This document shows, one piece after another, positions 24,473-35,668 of a stretch of 64,000 nt of DNA (the stretch's first letter is position 1; each line of letters opens with the position of its first letter). The stretch lies in NCBI GenBank assembly GCA_022036555.1, contig CM039133.1, positions 48,870,718 through 48,934,717 of the forward strand. The letters are read 5' to 3'. The position numbers and the translations under genes are program-made. The DNA comes from Microstegium vimineum (Eukaryota; Streptophyta; Magnoliopsida; Poales; Poaceae). The notes beneath the pieces are model-generated. The model searched no databases, was not told where the DNA came from, and saw only the letters and a program-made list of their open reading frames with translations.

Positions 24473-25837
24473 TGTGACAACCAACTCAAAACCAACAACC
24501 AACACCTATGACGAGTGGGACCAGCACCAGGGAGCAGAGGAGGGCCAGAACCCCCAAGGGGGGATTCGGCCGAATGCCCTTTGGTCCCAAACAGGCCTCA
24601 CTCAGTCCCTGACTGGTGGGACCTCATCCCAGGAGGCAAGGGAGGGCCCACTGACCATAGGGGGGTTCGGTCGAATGCCCCCTAGGTCGGTTTGGCCTCC
24701 CCCAACCGCCATAGCTCCTCCCCACGTGTTGGATCACCACCATCCATGCCTTGGTCGGTTCCAAGGTCGGTTGGATCCAACGGTGGAGAATGGATGGCCC
24801 TGGATCGCTGACGTGGCGCCGGAGTAGCCCCTACTCCACCTCCTGCTATAAATAGAGGGTCACACCCCCCCCTCTCTAATCATGAAGAAGAAGCCTACAA
24901 GCTCTATTCCTTAGATTGTTCTAGAAGTTAGTCTAGAGTGGGAGTTAGAGTTGAGTCGAGCTGTGCTCGGGATTTCCGGAGTCGTCTTCTGGAGAGTCTG
25001 GTATAGCTCTTGTATCTTTCCTTCTTTGTAAGACTTTATCTTATTCAATATATATCTTTCTCTTTACTTAGTATTTACTTTGAGCATTTCTATACTAGAT
25101 ATAGTCTTGCTATATGCTTTTGCTCTTTAATAGCCTTCACACTCATAGTCTGTGATCCTTGTGACCTTTCCCGTATGCGATCATTGCCTGTCATAGGGTG
25201 CTTTTATTATTTGATCGTAGTCAAAGTAGTAAGTTGTGTGTAAGCGTGGTGCTTATACATCATCTTATCCTTGGTTATCGCTTGCTGCATGGATTGTTTG
25301 TGGTAGCTAGCAAGAGGTGACAACCTTGTCTAGTCGTTGTATTCCACCACGTGTTCTTAGGCAAGTTCTTAAAAGGTAAGGCCCCCGTAAGAAGAGGGCG
25401 CGGTCCGGTAGGAGTTTTGTCCTCCTACTGATCTATCCCCTCACCTAGAATACTTGTATTGAGTAGACAAACTATAGTGTCTAGACTAGTTAATTAGCTA
25501 AGTATATTGAAGTAGAGTGAAGTACATAGGATTCCCTGTTCTCTTCTTATTGTCCTCCCACCTAGCTAGTCTCTGAGGGCCGTTCTAAGTATCCTTTACC
25601 GTAGATTCTTCATTCATCAACCCCTTCCTATCACATTTATCATTTACCCCTTATACTAGTTGGTACTAAAGTTGAGGTGCTCTCTAGGATCTCTATCCAG
25701 TTATCATTTCTAGCAAGACTTTCTTTTGGGATAATAGAAATTATGATACCTCGGAATACTCCTTGCTGAAGTGCTACAGCGGTATAATCTGTGCGCTTGC
25801 GGATTTATCCAATAGTCATAAGAAATATCAACAAGCA
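24473..25837 (+). repeat. 5' LTR of an Athila-like Ty3/gypsy element
   Basis: It starts TGTGACAACC and ends CA a few bases before the primer-binding site. A strong promoter motif TATAAATA lies at 24847-24854. GGGG(G)TTCGG-CGAA words occur at about 24565 and 24664. The right boundary is well placed by the primer site; the left is a guess from the TG start, because similar sequence continues further left. No matching 3' LTR is found: the element is cut by the copia insertion near 30844. Confidence 0.65.
24847..24854 (+). promoter_or_regulatory. LTR TATA box
   Basis: TATAAATA in a GC-rich context inside the gypsy LTR, the expected driver of the genomic RNA. Confidence 0.6.
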
Positions 25838-25841
25838 TTTC

Positions 25842-25860
25842 TGGCGCCGTTGCCGGGGAA
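25842..25860 (+). other. gypsy primer-binding site
   Basis: TGGCGCCGTTGCCGGGGAA is the characteristic primer-binding site of Athila/Tat-lineage Ty3/gypsy elements. It lies directly downstream of the LTR. Confidence 0.8.
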
Positions 25861-25979
25861 AGCTTAGCCAAGAAATTTTAATTAGATTGAATCCAGAGAT
25901 TCTCGTTAACTTAGTTATCAATTAGTAATAGGGGCTTACCCCTGTCTGTGTCTTCCTTTTCTGTGAAGCCAGACAGTGT

Positions 25980-27146
25980 ATGAGCGGTTTCCAACTGCCG
26001 GGAAACTATCTCGAAGATCCCGAGCAGCTGTTGAGGAGGACTAGACGTCGTCAAGTTCCCCCTCAGAGGATCATCTAGAACCAGGATCCGTTCAAGGAAG
26101 GAGGCTCTACACCACCACTCAAGGAAGCTATGGCCTAGAAGGCGATCTCTGACTTCTCGGCTCCGTCAGCTACCCACGTAGCTCAGGGTCCCGAGGTCAA
26201 CTTCGGAGATGCCACCTTCGAGCTGAAGCCCGCCTTAATCCACATGGTGTAGGCCAATCCGTTTTGCAGAAAGCCCCATGAGGATGCCAATGCTCATATC
26301 CAGCACTTCATGGAGTTATGTGGCACGTTCACCATCAAGGGAGTGGCGTCTGACGCCATTCGCCTTCGTCTTTTCCCATTCTCGCTATTGGGAAAGGCGA
26401 AGCAATGGTTCTACGCCCACAAAGAAGAGGCCACTACATGGGAGAGGTGTGCTAACGCGTTCCTCAAGAAGTTCTTCCCGACGGGCAAAACCAATGCTCT
26501 TCGCGGGAAGATCTCAAGATTCTAACAACAATCTGATGAGACGATTCCCGAAGCATGAGAACGTCTCCAGGAGTACGTTCATGCCTGTCCTCATCATGGG
26601 ATAAATGACTGGCTCCTAATACAAGGTTTCTACCACGGGCTGACTAGCATGGCCCGTAGTCACCTTGGTGCTGCCGCTGGAGGGGCATTTCTCCAACACA
26701 CAGTGAGGAATGCCAAGGACCTCATCGAAAAGATGGTGATCAACCAAGGATGGGGTGAAGAACGTCTTCAGCCAAAGAGAAGAGGTATGCACACTATCAG
26801 TTAGGTGGACATACTCTCTACCAAGATGGACCTCTTGATGAAAAAGATAAAAGAAGGTTCCAAGAAGGAATGAGAGGCCATCTACGCAGTCGTCGCCGCA
26901 CAAGCTATTGAAGTCGATCCATGGTGCGAGGTGTGCGGAGAAAATGATCACTCGGGCAACAATTGCCCCGAGACTTCAAAGGAGGACGTGAACTTCATCA
27001 GCAACAACAACAACAGTAACAATAACAACAACGGGTATCGACCCCAACAACAAGGAAGCTGGAATTCACACCCTTTTTACCAAGGTAATGGAGGTAATGG
27101 TAATTACAATAATTACAGCAATTCTTACAATAACCATCTTCGTTAA
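25980..27146 (+). pseudogene. degenerate gypsy gag
   Basis: Reading from the ATG at 25980, the frame stays constant to 27146 but contains seven premature stops (26076, 26136, 26250, 26523, 26556, 26802, 26871). The retrotransposon gag core is clear (for example FPFSLLGKAKQWFYAH and NDWLLIQGFYHGL). A CCHC zinc knuckle CEVCGENDHSGNNC follows, then an Asn-rich, Gln/Gly tail. In a working element this protein would form the virus-like particle. All seven stops can be explained by single C-to-T or G-to-A changes, as expected after methylated-cytosine decay. Confidence 0.85.
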
Positions 27147-27196
27147 AAGATCTTGTTCTTGGTCAATCTAAGATTAATTATGGTATAAATAGAAAA

Positions 27197-27885
27197 ATGA
27201 TTGCCACTGATAAAGTTCTTGAAACCTTTGGTGAGAAAATGGATAGCTTTACAACTGCCATGAAAAATCAATTGAGTTTTAATAAAATGTTAAAAACCCA
27301 ATTAGCTCAATTAGCAGCAGCTATGCCATCAATGGAACAAGGTAAGATTCCTAGGAAACCAGAAGATTCAATTGAGCATGTAAACATGGTTAACTTGAGG
27401 TTCGGTAAGCCTCCACTTCGCTCCTATTGGGGATATCGACTCGATCCTCCTTTCATCATGAAGAAGGAAGATCCAGGCCTACCGACGATCAAGTGCTCAA
27501 TTGGACAGAAAACGTTCCACACCGCCTTCTGTGATCTTGGATCGGGCGTCAACATCATGTCCAAGGTAACATATGACAATCTGTTAGGAGGACCTTTGGT
27601 CCCCACATGTGTTCGCTTGCAGATGGCAGACCAACGATAAGGTTTCCCGAGGGACTCGCAAGGGATATCTTGGTGAATATCCAAGATGAATACATCCCCA
27701 CCGACTTCATCATCCTGGACATGGGAGCTAACATGGAAGTCCCCGTCATTTTGGGAAGGCCCTTCCTCAACACCACCAACGCAGTCATCTATGTGGGATC
27801 GGGCCAAATCCACTTCCAATTCCCGAGTCATAAGGTAAAATGTGCTTTCAATGGTTATAAACTTAATAAACAGGCCAAAGCATAA
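27197..27885 (+). pseudogene. gypsy retropepsin-type protease, frameshifted
   Basis: The frame 27197-27640 includes the aspartic protease signature region (FCDLGSGVNIM). The homologous reading continues in another frame at 27607-27885 (GFPEGLARDILV-like, VILGRPFLNTT), so one frameshift lies near 27620. It follows gag in the order expected for Ty3/gypsy. No reverse transcriptase, RNase H or integrase follows. Confidence 0.75.
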
Positions 27886-29219
27886 CCACCAAGAAGAAGA
27901 GTTCCAGCTCCATGCAAAAAGAAGCAATATCCAGAGATCAAGATCAAAGAACTCAAGAAGGATGAACCCGCCAATCCAAGGCAGGTTTGGAAAACAAAAG
28001 AGGTGCACACATCACGATCTCCGCCTCCGGAGACATCAAGTGCACCCGAGGAATGAACAAGAAGGAGAGTCCCACTCCGAGGACTTAAAATCAAGGAGCC
28101 TTCGCCGAAAGGTAAATCGGTAGTTATCTTTTATTTTCCTTCTTACATTTAGTTCAAACCTTTAATTTCTTTCATACTTAAAATTCAGAAAACTAAAGTT
28201 AGATCAAATAAAACTTGATAATTAGTTTAGCACTAAAACTTGACAAAAATTAGGGACATAGGGGGTTCGGCCGAACACCTATGCATCCCACTTTGGCTTA
28301 TTTAATTAAGAAACATTTAGGGACCTTTATAAAAGAAAAGGAAAAATAAAATGGAGCACTAGGGATTTGGCCAAACACTCTAGATACCCCATCTCCATCC
28401 CTCTTTTCCTCTCCATCATCCTTTGTCCAAGCATCTCATGATTTGAGAGGTGGACTTTTCAAAAATCAGATTCTTGCTTTGGGAGACATCTATTTTGTCT
28501 TGTCATGCTTTAAAGTACATCAATCACTTTAAGCATGGCACATCCTTGTCTCCCACTACTTCTTGTCCAAAGTGGGGGATCATGACATCCATCACTTTCA
28601 CTTTGTCATGCTTTGAAAAAGAAAACACATCAATCACCTTCCACCAAAGCATGACATACCTTTGTCCCCCACTACTCATTGTTTAAAGAGGAGAATCTTG
28701 ACCACTTTAGCTAAGTTTTTTATCACATCATATCACACCCTTCACCTTTCACCAAGCACTAGAGAAAGCATGAGTGGAATCTCCACTTTAAAGGGATGGT
28801 CGACCACTTTTGGTCACCTCCTCTCCCTCTTTTGCTTTGTGTAAGGCATATTCCAAGACATGTGATCATGGCACCCAAGGGGCATGCCCATGGGTGGTCG
28901 GCCGACCACTCCATGGTTCTCCCTTGGTGCCATCTCCTTCCTCTATAAAAGCCTAAGAAAGGAGAGCTTCATTCCTCACACCTCCACCAAAATCTAGTTC
29001 AAGTCTCTCCTTGACTTGCTCTCTCCTCTCTCTACATTCAAGAGAAGTTCCTAGCTCTCAAAGAGAAGTAGTGTTGCTCTCACTAGACCACAAGAAGATC
29101 TCTTGCCTTCATCAAGCTTCTCTTAGCTTAAACTTCTCCCCACAAGGCAAATTAGAAATCCACTACACATACACATACTCCTATCTAGTCTTGCCCTTGT
29201 CCTTCTTCCTCTCTAGAAG
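27886..29219 (+). other. non-coding spacer of the gypsy element with a second TATA motif
   Basis: About 1.3 kb where reverse transcriptase and integrase would be expected, but none is present. It contains words like those in the LTR (GGGGGTTCGGCCGAA at about 28262). A promoter-like segment precedes the next ORF: TATAAAAG at 28944-28951, then a C/T-rich leader of about 240 nt up to the ATG at 29220. Confidence 0.5.
28944..28951 (+). promoter_or_regulatory. putative internal TATA box before the 495-codon ORF
   Basis: CTCTATAAAAGCC is followed by a CT-rich leader without a long upstream ORF. The spacing suits separate transcription of the ORF at 29220; this is inference. Confidence 0.4.
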
Positions 29220-30707
29220 ATGAAGAACCCGATAAGTTCCATGTTCAACAAAGCAAAGAAAATCGTAAGGGGGAGCTCATCCCGAAGCTCTCGCCATTCA
29301 GAAGATACTTCCCAAAGAAGAACAAGGGGAGGTTCGGCCCGATATACATGGGAGAACCTCCAAATTGAAGAACATCCTCAGGAGGAGGAAGTACCGACAG
29401 AGGTACCTCATATCGGGGCATTGATGGTGCCCCCGATGAGGACCTATGATCAACAAAGTGGACTTTGGTTCAACCAACTAGAGTATCAAAGGTATCTTTC
29501 TCTTCGGGATCGATCTTTTGAGCACACATGGAGATTGGATCCAACTCTTCTCTCCAACGCAGGTATGACCACCGAATTCGAAACTATCTTTACCTTTATT
29601 GGTTGGTCTAGCTTTTGGCAAATAGAAGAGTTTGGAATTGAGTTGCTCACCGCAGAATTTATAAGTTCTCTCCAAATCTCTAATGTTGGAATTTCCTATC
29701 ACATGTTTAATCAAAACCATAGTCTATCTTGGAGTCATCTTAGTGCTGCTCTTGGTTTTGAAAATTCATGTGTGATAGATTTAAACCCTGCCATGCGTAG
29801 TTTCAACAAAAGAAAATTTTGGTTTTCTATCTTTGCTCTAAAAGATTGCTCAAATCCTAAGCCTGAGGAAATTCACAATCCTACTCTTCGTTTCATACAT
29901 CTTTGGATGAAAATAACCTTGTTCCCTGGAAGTAATGCTAACTTGATAAGTGACATGGAACTAAAATTGCTTTATACCATGATCAACAAAATTCAAATCT
30001 CTCCTGTTAAATGCTTAGTAGAGTTTTGGAAAAGTTCAATTGAGAGTGATGCATCCATTCAATTCACTTCTTTAATAACTCGTCTTGCCGAATCTATGAA
30101 CCTGCTAAGTGGCACGCATCCTTTTGTTTACATCTCTGCCCCGTTAGCTATGATTTCTGAAGAATATCTTAAACATGCTCAAATGCTAAAAAGAGATGTC
30201 AAGGGTGATTTTAAAATGATTTATAGTGGCCATACAAGTGAGGTGCCTCTTCCAAATAGGCAACTTCAATTGTATAGGACCTGCAAACTAACCCTTGATT
30301 TAGATCAAGGAAGTGGGCAAAGAGATTTTGCAGGCTCAAACAGGAGAGCTCAGGAGGGGCTACACTTTGTTCATCTTGAGCAAGGTGGTCATTCCCGAGG
30401 AGCTATTGGCGAGGAGGAAGACGATGCATCTTCCAATCCCATGCACACTTCAAGTGGCATGCCTCCTCGACCATCACGGCCGCAACGAGCACGAGCATCC
30501 TTCTCGTCCACACGAGATAGGGAGCATCGTAGACTATGGCAAGAATTCGATCATCTTACCAACATCGTTGGTGAGTTGCGTGTTGAGCATGATGAGACAG
30601 CACGCATTGTCCAGCAAACGACTGAGAACATTCAAGCAATGCATGAAGAACAACATCGGCGTTGGGACTTTTGGCGGCAACAACATCCACATCCGCCGCA
30701 TTATTAA
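29220..30707 (+). CDS. intact 495-aa retrotransposon third ORF (Athila ORF-like/env-position protein)
   Basis: A single uninterrupted frame of 495 codons. The N-terminus is basic and Ser/Arg-rich (residues 10-40). The central part (about 80-330) resembles the plant Athila ORF superfamily, with WFNQLEYQRYLSLRDRSFE and a helical, Trp-containing middle. The C-terminal part (about 445-490) is predicted coiled coil, rich in Glu, Gln, His and Arg. I see no signal peptide and no strong membrane segment, so a true envelope role is not supported by the sequence. It lies in the env position after the gag-protease remnant and before a polypurine tract. It is intact while the upstream gag has seven stops. 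Function unknown. Confidence 0.7.
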   Translation: MKNPISSMFNKAKKIVRGSSSRSSRHSEDTSQRRTRGGSARYTWENLQIEEHPQEEEVPTEVPHIGALMVPPMRTYDQQSGLWFNQLEYQRYLSLRDRSFEHTWRLDPTLLSNAGMTTEFETIFTFIGWSSFWQIEEFGIELLTAEFISSLQISNVGISYHMFNQNHSLSWSHLSAALGFENSCVIDLNPAMRSFNKRKFWFSIFALKDCSNPKPEEIHNPTLRFIHLWMKITLFPGSNANLISDMELKLLYTMINKIQISPVKCLVEFWKSSIESDASIQFTSLITRLAESMNLLSGTHPFVYISAPLAMISEEYLKHAQMLKRDVKGDFKMIYSGHTSEVPLPNRQLQLYRTCKLTLDLDQGSGQRDFAGSNRRAQEGLHFVHLEQGGHSRGAIGEEEDDASSNPMHTSSGMPPRPSRPQRARASFSSTRDREHRRLWQEFDHLTNIVGELRVEHDETARIVQQTTENIQAMHEEQHRRWDFWRQQHPHPPHY

Positions 30708-30716
30708 GCAAAAGAC

Positions 30717-30730
30717 AAGCTTGGGGGAGG
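30717..30730 (+). other. gypsy polypurine-tract-like site
   Basis: AAGCTTGGGGGAGG lies just after the 495-codon ORF, where the plus-strand priming site of a gypsy element is expected. The 3' LTR that should follow is not seen; copia sequence begins about 115 bp later. Confidence 0.5.
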
Positions 30731-30843
30731 TTCCCTCCCCCACTAAGGTAAGTTTTTAATTTCAGCAGTTATATTTATGCATTTCCTTGCTTATCTTTTG
30801 TCTTCGCATTTAAAAAAATCTGCATATGATAAAATAAAAAATC

Positions 30844-32427
30844 TGCTTATCAAGATGCCCAAGAGGGGCGGTGAATTGGGCTCTTTTAAATTTCTAAGCA
30901 ATAATTAAAACCTATCAAGAGCCAATTAACCCCTAGTGCTTTCCCAAGTGTGTCCTAGCTAAACAAGCAAGACAAGGCAATGAAAGCGGTAAAGCCCTAT
31001 GCAATTCTACTCAAGCAACAAGAATATAACGCGGAAAGTAGTGCTTAAGAGTAAATGCAATAAGTAAAGAGTAGGGGCAAAGGAAATTGACACGACGGCC
31101 TTTTGCTGAGGTATCGAGGAGTCGACACTCCCCCGTAGTCCTCGTTGGAGCTCCCACACAAGGGTATCGCTCCCCCTTAGTCCGCGCAAGGACTAAGTGC
31201 TCTCTATGGGCTGATTCTTCGTCACTCCGGCTCGGTGAATCGCCCACAACCGATCACAATCGAACTTGGATCATCCACAAGGAACACCACCTGATGATCA
31301 CCAAGCAAACCTCCACGAAACCGTCTAGGTGATGTCGATCACCAAGAGTAACAAGCACTAACTCTCACTTGACCAAGTCTAGTCTAGTAATTGAATGGAT
31401 GCACACTTGCTAACTCTAAGCAACTACTGAGAATACCCACATGGAATGACAATTCACACTCTCACTAGGGCTCTTGCACTTCTTGCACTCTCACAAGGCA
31501 AACTCAGCAATTGGAGTGGGCAAGAGAGATGCCATGGGGTTGATGGGGAAGTATAAATACCCCCCAAGCAAGCCCGTAGCCGTTAGAGGCAAAACCAACC
31601 TCTCTTCATCACTCCGGACGCAGGATGAGAGAGGGATCCGGACCATCAAGCATGCGTCCAAACCCTCTCACTTTACTGTTCTCAACACTGAAACCCTGGG
31701 AGTTCGGACGCACTTTCTAGTCTGGACGCAAGCAACCGGACAGCGTCCGGATCTATTTCTGCTCTCTGGAACTCTTTGTGTTGGGTCCGGACGCAGCCAA
31801 TGGTCCGCACTCAACACACCGGACAGCGTCCGGATCAAACGGTACTCTCTGGAACTCTCTGTGTAGGGTCTGGACGCAACCTGCTGTCCGGACCCTGCAC
31901 TGTTCACTGCGTCCGGATCGTCTGCAACATGCAGAGCTAACCCTAGGGTCCGGACGCACAGCCAATGGTCCGGACCAGAGATACACTTGCGTCTGGACCT
32001 TCTTTTCAGGGAAGATCAACACACTTCCTTCATTGAAGTTTCTCCACTTGGTCCAAGGACTACTTCTAAAGCTTCCTAGTGCTAGTTTGACAAATGTGCA
32101 CCACACCTAACCACTAAGCCTCTCCTAGGTCAAGCTACTAGATAGAACCCCTCTTAATAGTACGGTCAAAGGAAAAAGTAAAGGTGCTAAACTACTCTAG
32201 GTGTCTCTCAACTCCAATGACACTTAGACCTAGTCTAATCTTCAACCTTGTCGCCAATCCTTTGAAAACCGAAACGATTCCAATAAGGGGCACATACACC
32301 ATGATAGTCCAAACAACCACCCATTACCATGACCTAACTTTCTTATTGCCTCTGCAAAACACACGTTAGTCATAGTAATCTTGCATTGTCGTTAATCACC
32401 GAAACTCTAGGGGCCTAGATGCTTTCA
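30844..32427 (-). repeat. copia 3' LTR
   Basis: About 1.58 kb. On the plus strand it runs from about TGCTTATCAAGATGCCC to GATGCTTTCA, just before the polypurine tract. It matches the other LTR at 42944-44337. It carries a cluster of TCCGGACGC-type words at about 31610-32000 and a TATAAATA motif on the plus strand at 31552-31559. The outer terminus differs from the other copy (TGCTTATC against TGAACGGATC), so the exact end is uncertain by a few bases. Confidence 0.85.
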
Positions 32428-32441
32428 ATCTCCCCCTTTTT
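32428..32441 (-). other. copia polypurine tract
   Basis: On the minus strand, A5G5AGAT directly precedes the LTR start TGAAAGCATC, as expected for plus-strand DNA priming. Confidence 0.75.
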
Positions 32442-32872
32442 GGTGATTGACAACAATACGCCATAGAGTATGAAAAGAGAGTTTTATTTTGGGTTTTCAA
32501 GTGACTTGGATTATCTAAGCATGGGTTAGTGAATATGAATGAAAGATACATGCTTAAATAATCCAAGCCACAACATGTACTAAGGATAAGAATTAAGAGC
32601 AAGTACATGAGATATGCTTAGCCACAGGTATATATCAAAGTAAAGCACGGAAGCATATCAAGGACCAAAAGCATGTGACATAATATAATAGTGAACCACA
32701 TATGTCACAAGCAAGTGTACCATCACACAAAAGCAAATGTATGCGATAGGATAAACAGAATGCATGAATACGAGAGAAGTAAGCACATCAAAAGAAACAA
32801 GTCTCACTCTCAACTCCCCCTATCACTAGCATACTCTCACTCTCTCCCCCTTTGGCGACAAAGCACCAAAAA

Positions 32873-35668
32873 CTAAGCGTCGGGCGCAGGAGGAGTAGCC
32901 GGGTCACGAGCGTGCAGGGTGAACTGCTCGTAGTCAGGACTGGAGTCGCTGTCACCCGAACCGGCTGAGTCTGGAGCTGTCTCTGGAGCAGTCTCTGGAG
33001 CAGTGGCCACAAAAGTAGAAGTTGTAGCGTCGACCACTGACTCTACTGGTGCAGCAGACGGCTCTGTCTCCGGGACCACTGACTCTGTCTGTGCCTGGGC
33101 CTCTGAAGCAAGCAAGTCCGAAGCTGGAACGGGCACGGAAGGAGCAACCTGTGACTCGGGAGCAAGAGCTGTAGCTAGTGCCTCTAATACTGAGGTCTGA
33201 ATGGCCTATCCCTGGGGCTCAGCAGCCACTGGAGTCACGTCGGGCTGGACCTCTGGAGAAGTAGTAGCTAGAGCAGGTGGGTCCTGAGGAGCTAGCTCGG
33301 ACGAAGCCGCTGAGGAGGGAAAGGTACCTCCAGTCTGTGGAACGGGCTCCGGTGGAGACGGCTGGTAGTCGGTAGGACTAGCAAGGCCGGTGAGGGCACT
33401 GTAGCTAGCAGAGAACGCTGGAGCGGAACTATCCAAGCCGGCAGACGCTGAGTAAGGGGTAAACCCCATAGTGATCGGTGAGAACTGAGTCGTCTGCCCA
33501 ACTGCGTCGAACCATTGACTGACCTGCCTGATAGGAGACTGGAACTGGCCTGAAGGACTCACACTCTGAGGTCCACCAGAGGACTGTGTAGTTGGAGGCG
33601 GAGTCACTGGCCGAGTCAGCAGTAGAGTAGCAAGCCGGCACACGTACGGTGGAGTTGAAATTGCCGGTGTTGTGAAGTAAGAGGACGATGGTGCCAGGTG
33701 CTGAACGTAGTAAGGCACGCCAGGAGGCGGCGGCTGAGGTGATAGTCCTGGAAACGGGCCAAGCTAGGACTGAGCTGAGGTGCCCGCAAACTGCCCAAAC
33801 TATCCGGGGGCGAGCTAAGCTGAAACTGAGGCGGCCTCCGAAGAAACGGAGGAGGAGGAGCTCCAGTCTGCTGTAAGGTGTAGCCCATGAACTGGAATGT
33901 CATCGCCTGACTAGCAAGCAGCTGCTCCTGGAACTGGTCCTGTCTGGCCTGTACTTGGCCCATCATGGCCACCATCTGCTGCTAAGAAGTGTCAAGCCTA
34001 TCCAGAACCCGCAAAAGGACAGGGTCGGTGGGCAGAGCTGGAGGAGGTGCTGCGCCGGAGGGACCTGCCTTGGCGTTGTGGGCTGCTGCAGGACGGGGTG
34101 GTGCTGGGCGGTGTGCACGGTAGTTGTCGTCGTCACTGTCAGACTGGATCAGCTCAGTGCCCTGATCCTGCCTGTAAAGGTCAGCAAGCTCACCCTGGGC
34201 CACTGCACGCATCGCCTCATCCTGGGCGTCGATCTCATCCATCTCTCGGGCCGGTACTACACGACGGACCCTCCTGAGGGCTCTGTTGCCTCGACGACCA
34301 TCGATCACCGCACTCATCATGTAGATAGGAAATACTGAGGGTGACTGGTCAAGCTCACTAGCAATCCCTGGCACTGAGACTCGAAGTGATAGAGCCAGCA
34401 AGGAACAAATCTAGTGCCCGTAGGGAAGCTGCCTCCGAGAAACTATACCATCTGCTATGGTATCCTCCATCTCACACAGAATGAAATCGGCAATGTCAAA
34501 CGGTGTCTGAGTGGTAATCGCTGCGAGAAGGTACTGCTGGAGGTTCGTGAGCGCGTCACAGTACCCTATGCGAGGGATAAGAGTGTGCCTCATCACGTCA
34601 TTAACGAGACGAACGTGAGGGTGCAACTCGCCAGGAGACCGACTGCTACCGGGGCCGAACGGTGGACGGAAACAGGGAGCAACTAAGTCTGTGCCAGGTG
34701 GCGTGCCTCCAACTGATCTGCGGGGTGGGGGGGGATCCACATTCCCAAAACACTGCTGGTGTAACCTGAGAGGAGTCTCTGTCAAGTGGAACCGAGCTCG
34801 GAGGTCTGTCAGGTAGGCCCTATGACGCTCGCCTCTGAAAGTGTACTGAAAGAAGGCGTGATCCGGGTCAATCCAGAGGGAGGCGTAGAACTCGCAGACC
34901 CAGTACTCAACGTAGCTCCCCGAGCGGCCTAGGAGGTCTGCCAGCCCAGGAAGGTACCCAAGTAGAGGTCGAAGCACCTCTCCACCGGTCTCGACAATAC
35001 GCTCAAGAGGGCACACTCTATGGGGGCGCAGCCGGATCCTTATGGTACGGGTTGCGTCGTAGAAATCCTTGTGGCGTGGGTGCCACCAACCAGGAGGAGC
35101 GTCAGGGTGTCTCTGAACTAGACACCACTCCTCAAGCTCAACGAGCCGAAGCTCACACACCTGCTGTGTAGAGGCTAAACTGAGGTCCACGTGAACTGGC
35201 ATCACTGGAGGCCCTGCCATCGACGGAGGTGGTGGAGAGGCCCTGGGAACTCTATCGCCACGGCGAGGACCCTCAGGATGAGGAGTAACCTCGACGCGGG
35301 CACGAGAGGACCGTCTGAGAGGAGGTGTCGGCTGAACGGGCTCCGCTATCTCTGCTGGCTCTGCCCCTGTAGCTGTCTCTGCTGCCTGTGAAGACTGTGT
35401 CTGCGGAGCTCTGGCGGCCGAGGAAACTCGAGAAGACAGAGGGCAACATCCAATCCGAAGTGAGGCACCACTCTCGGTCCTGTCTGTTGCCTCTGCCACT
35501 GCTATCGCTGCTAGAGCGTCTCTGTCCAGAAGCTTCCGCTTCTTGCCTGGGACCTTCGCCTTGCCTTCCCCTTCTGCTGAGTGATGAGAGGGGGACGGCG
35601 AGGCGGCTGATTGTCACTGGGACCACCACCAACATTCTTGCATCGAGCCATATCGACCATTCAATCAA
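32873..35668 (-). pseudogene. decayed env-position third ORF of the copia element
   Basis: Open stretches on the minus strand at about 35590-34411, 34401-33982, 33975-33616, 33718-33206 and 33136-32873 form one gene interrupted by stops and frameshifts. The first two breaks are in-frame TAG codons near 34408 and 33979. The N-terminal part has a lysine-rich GKKRK motif and Pro/Arg-rich low complexity. A conserved-looking globular part follows (34420-35150), then an acidic segment, a Gln/Met-rich coiled-coil-like stretch near 33950, and a Pro/Ser/Thr-rich tail. The position between pol and the 3' LTR matches the env-like ORF of SIRE elements. No signal peptide or membrane anchor is evident. The product is not expected to be made intact. 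Confidence 0.7.

Noticed and set aside
27424..28008. 194-codon minus-strand ORF
   Set aside because: Antisense shadow of the gypsy protease reading.
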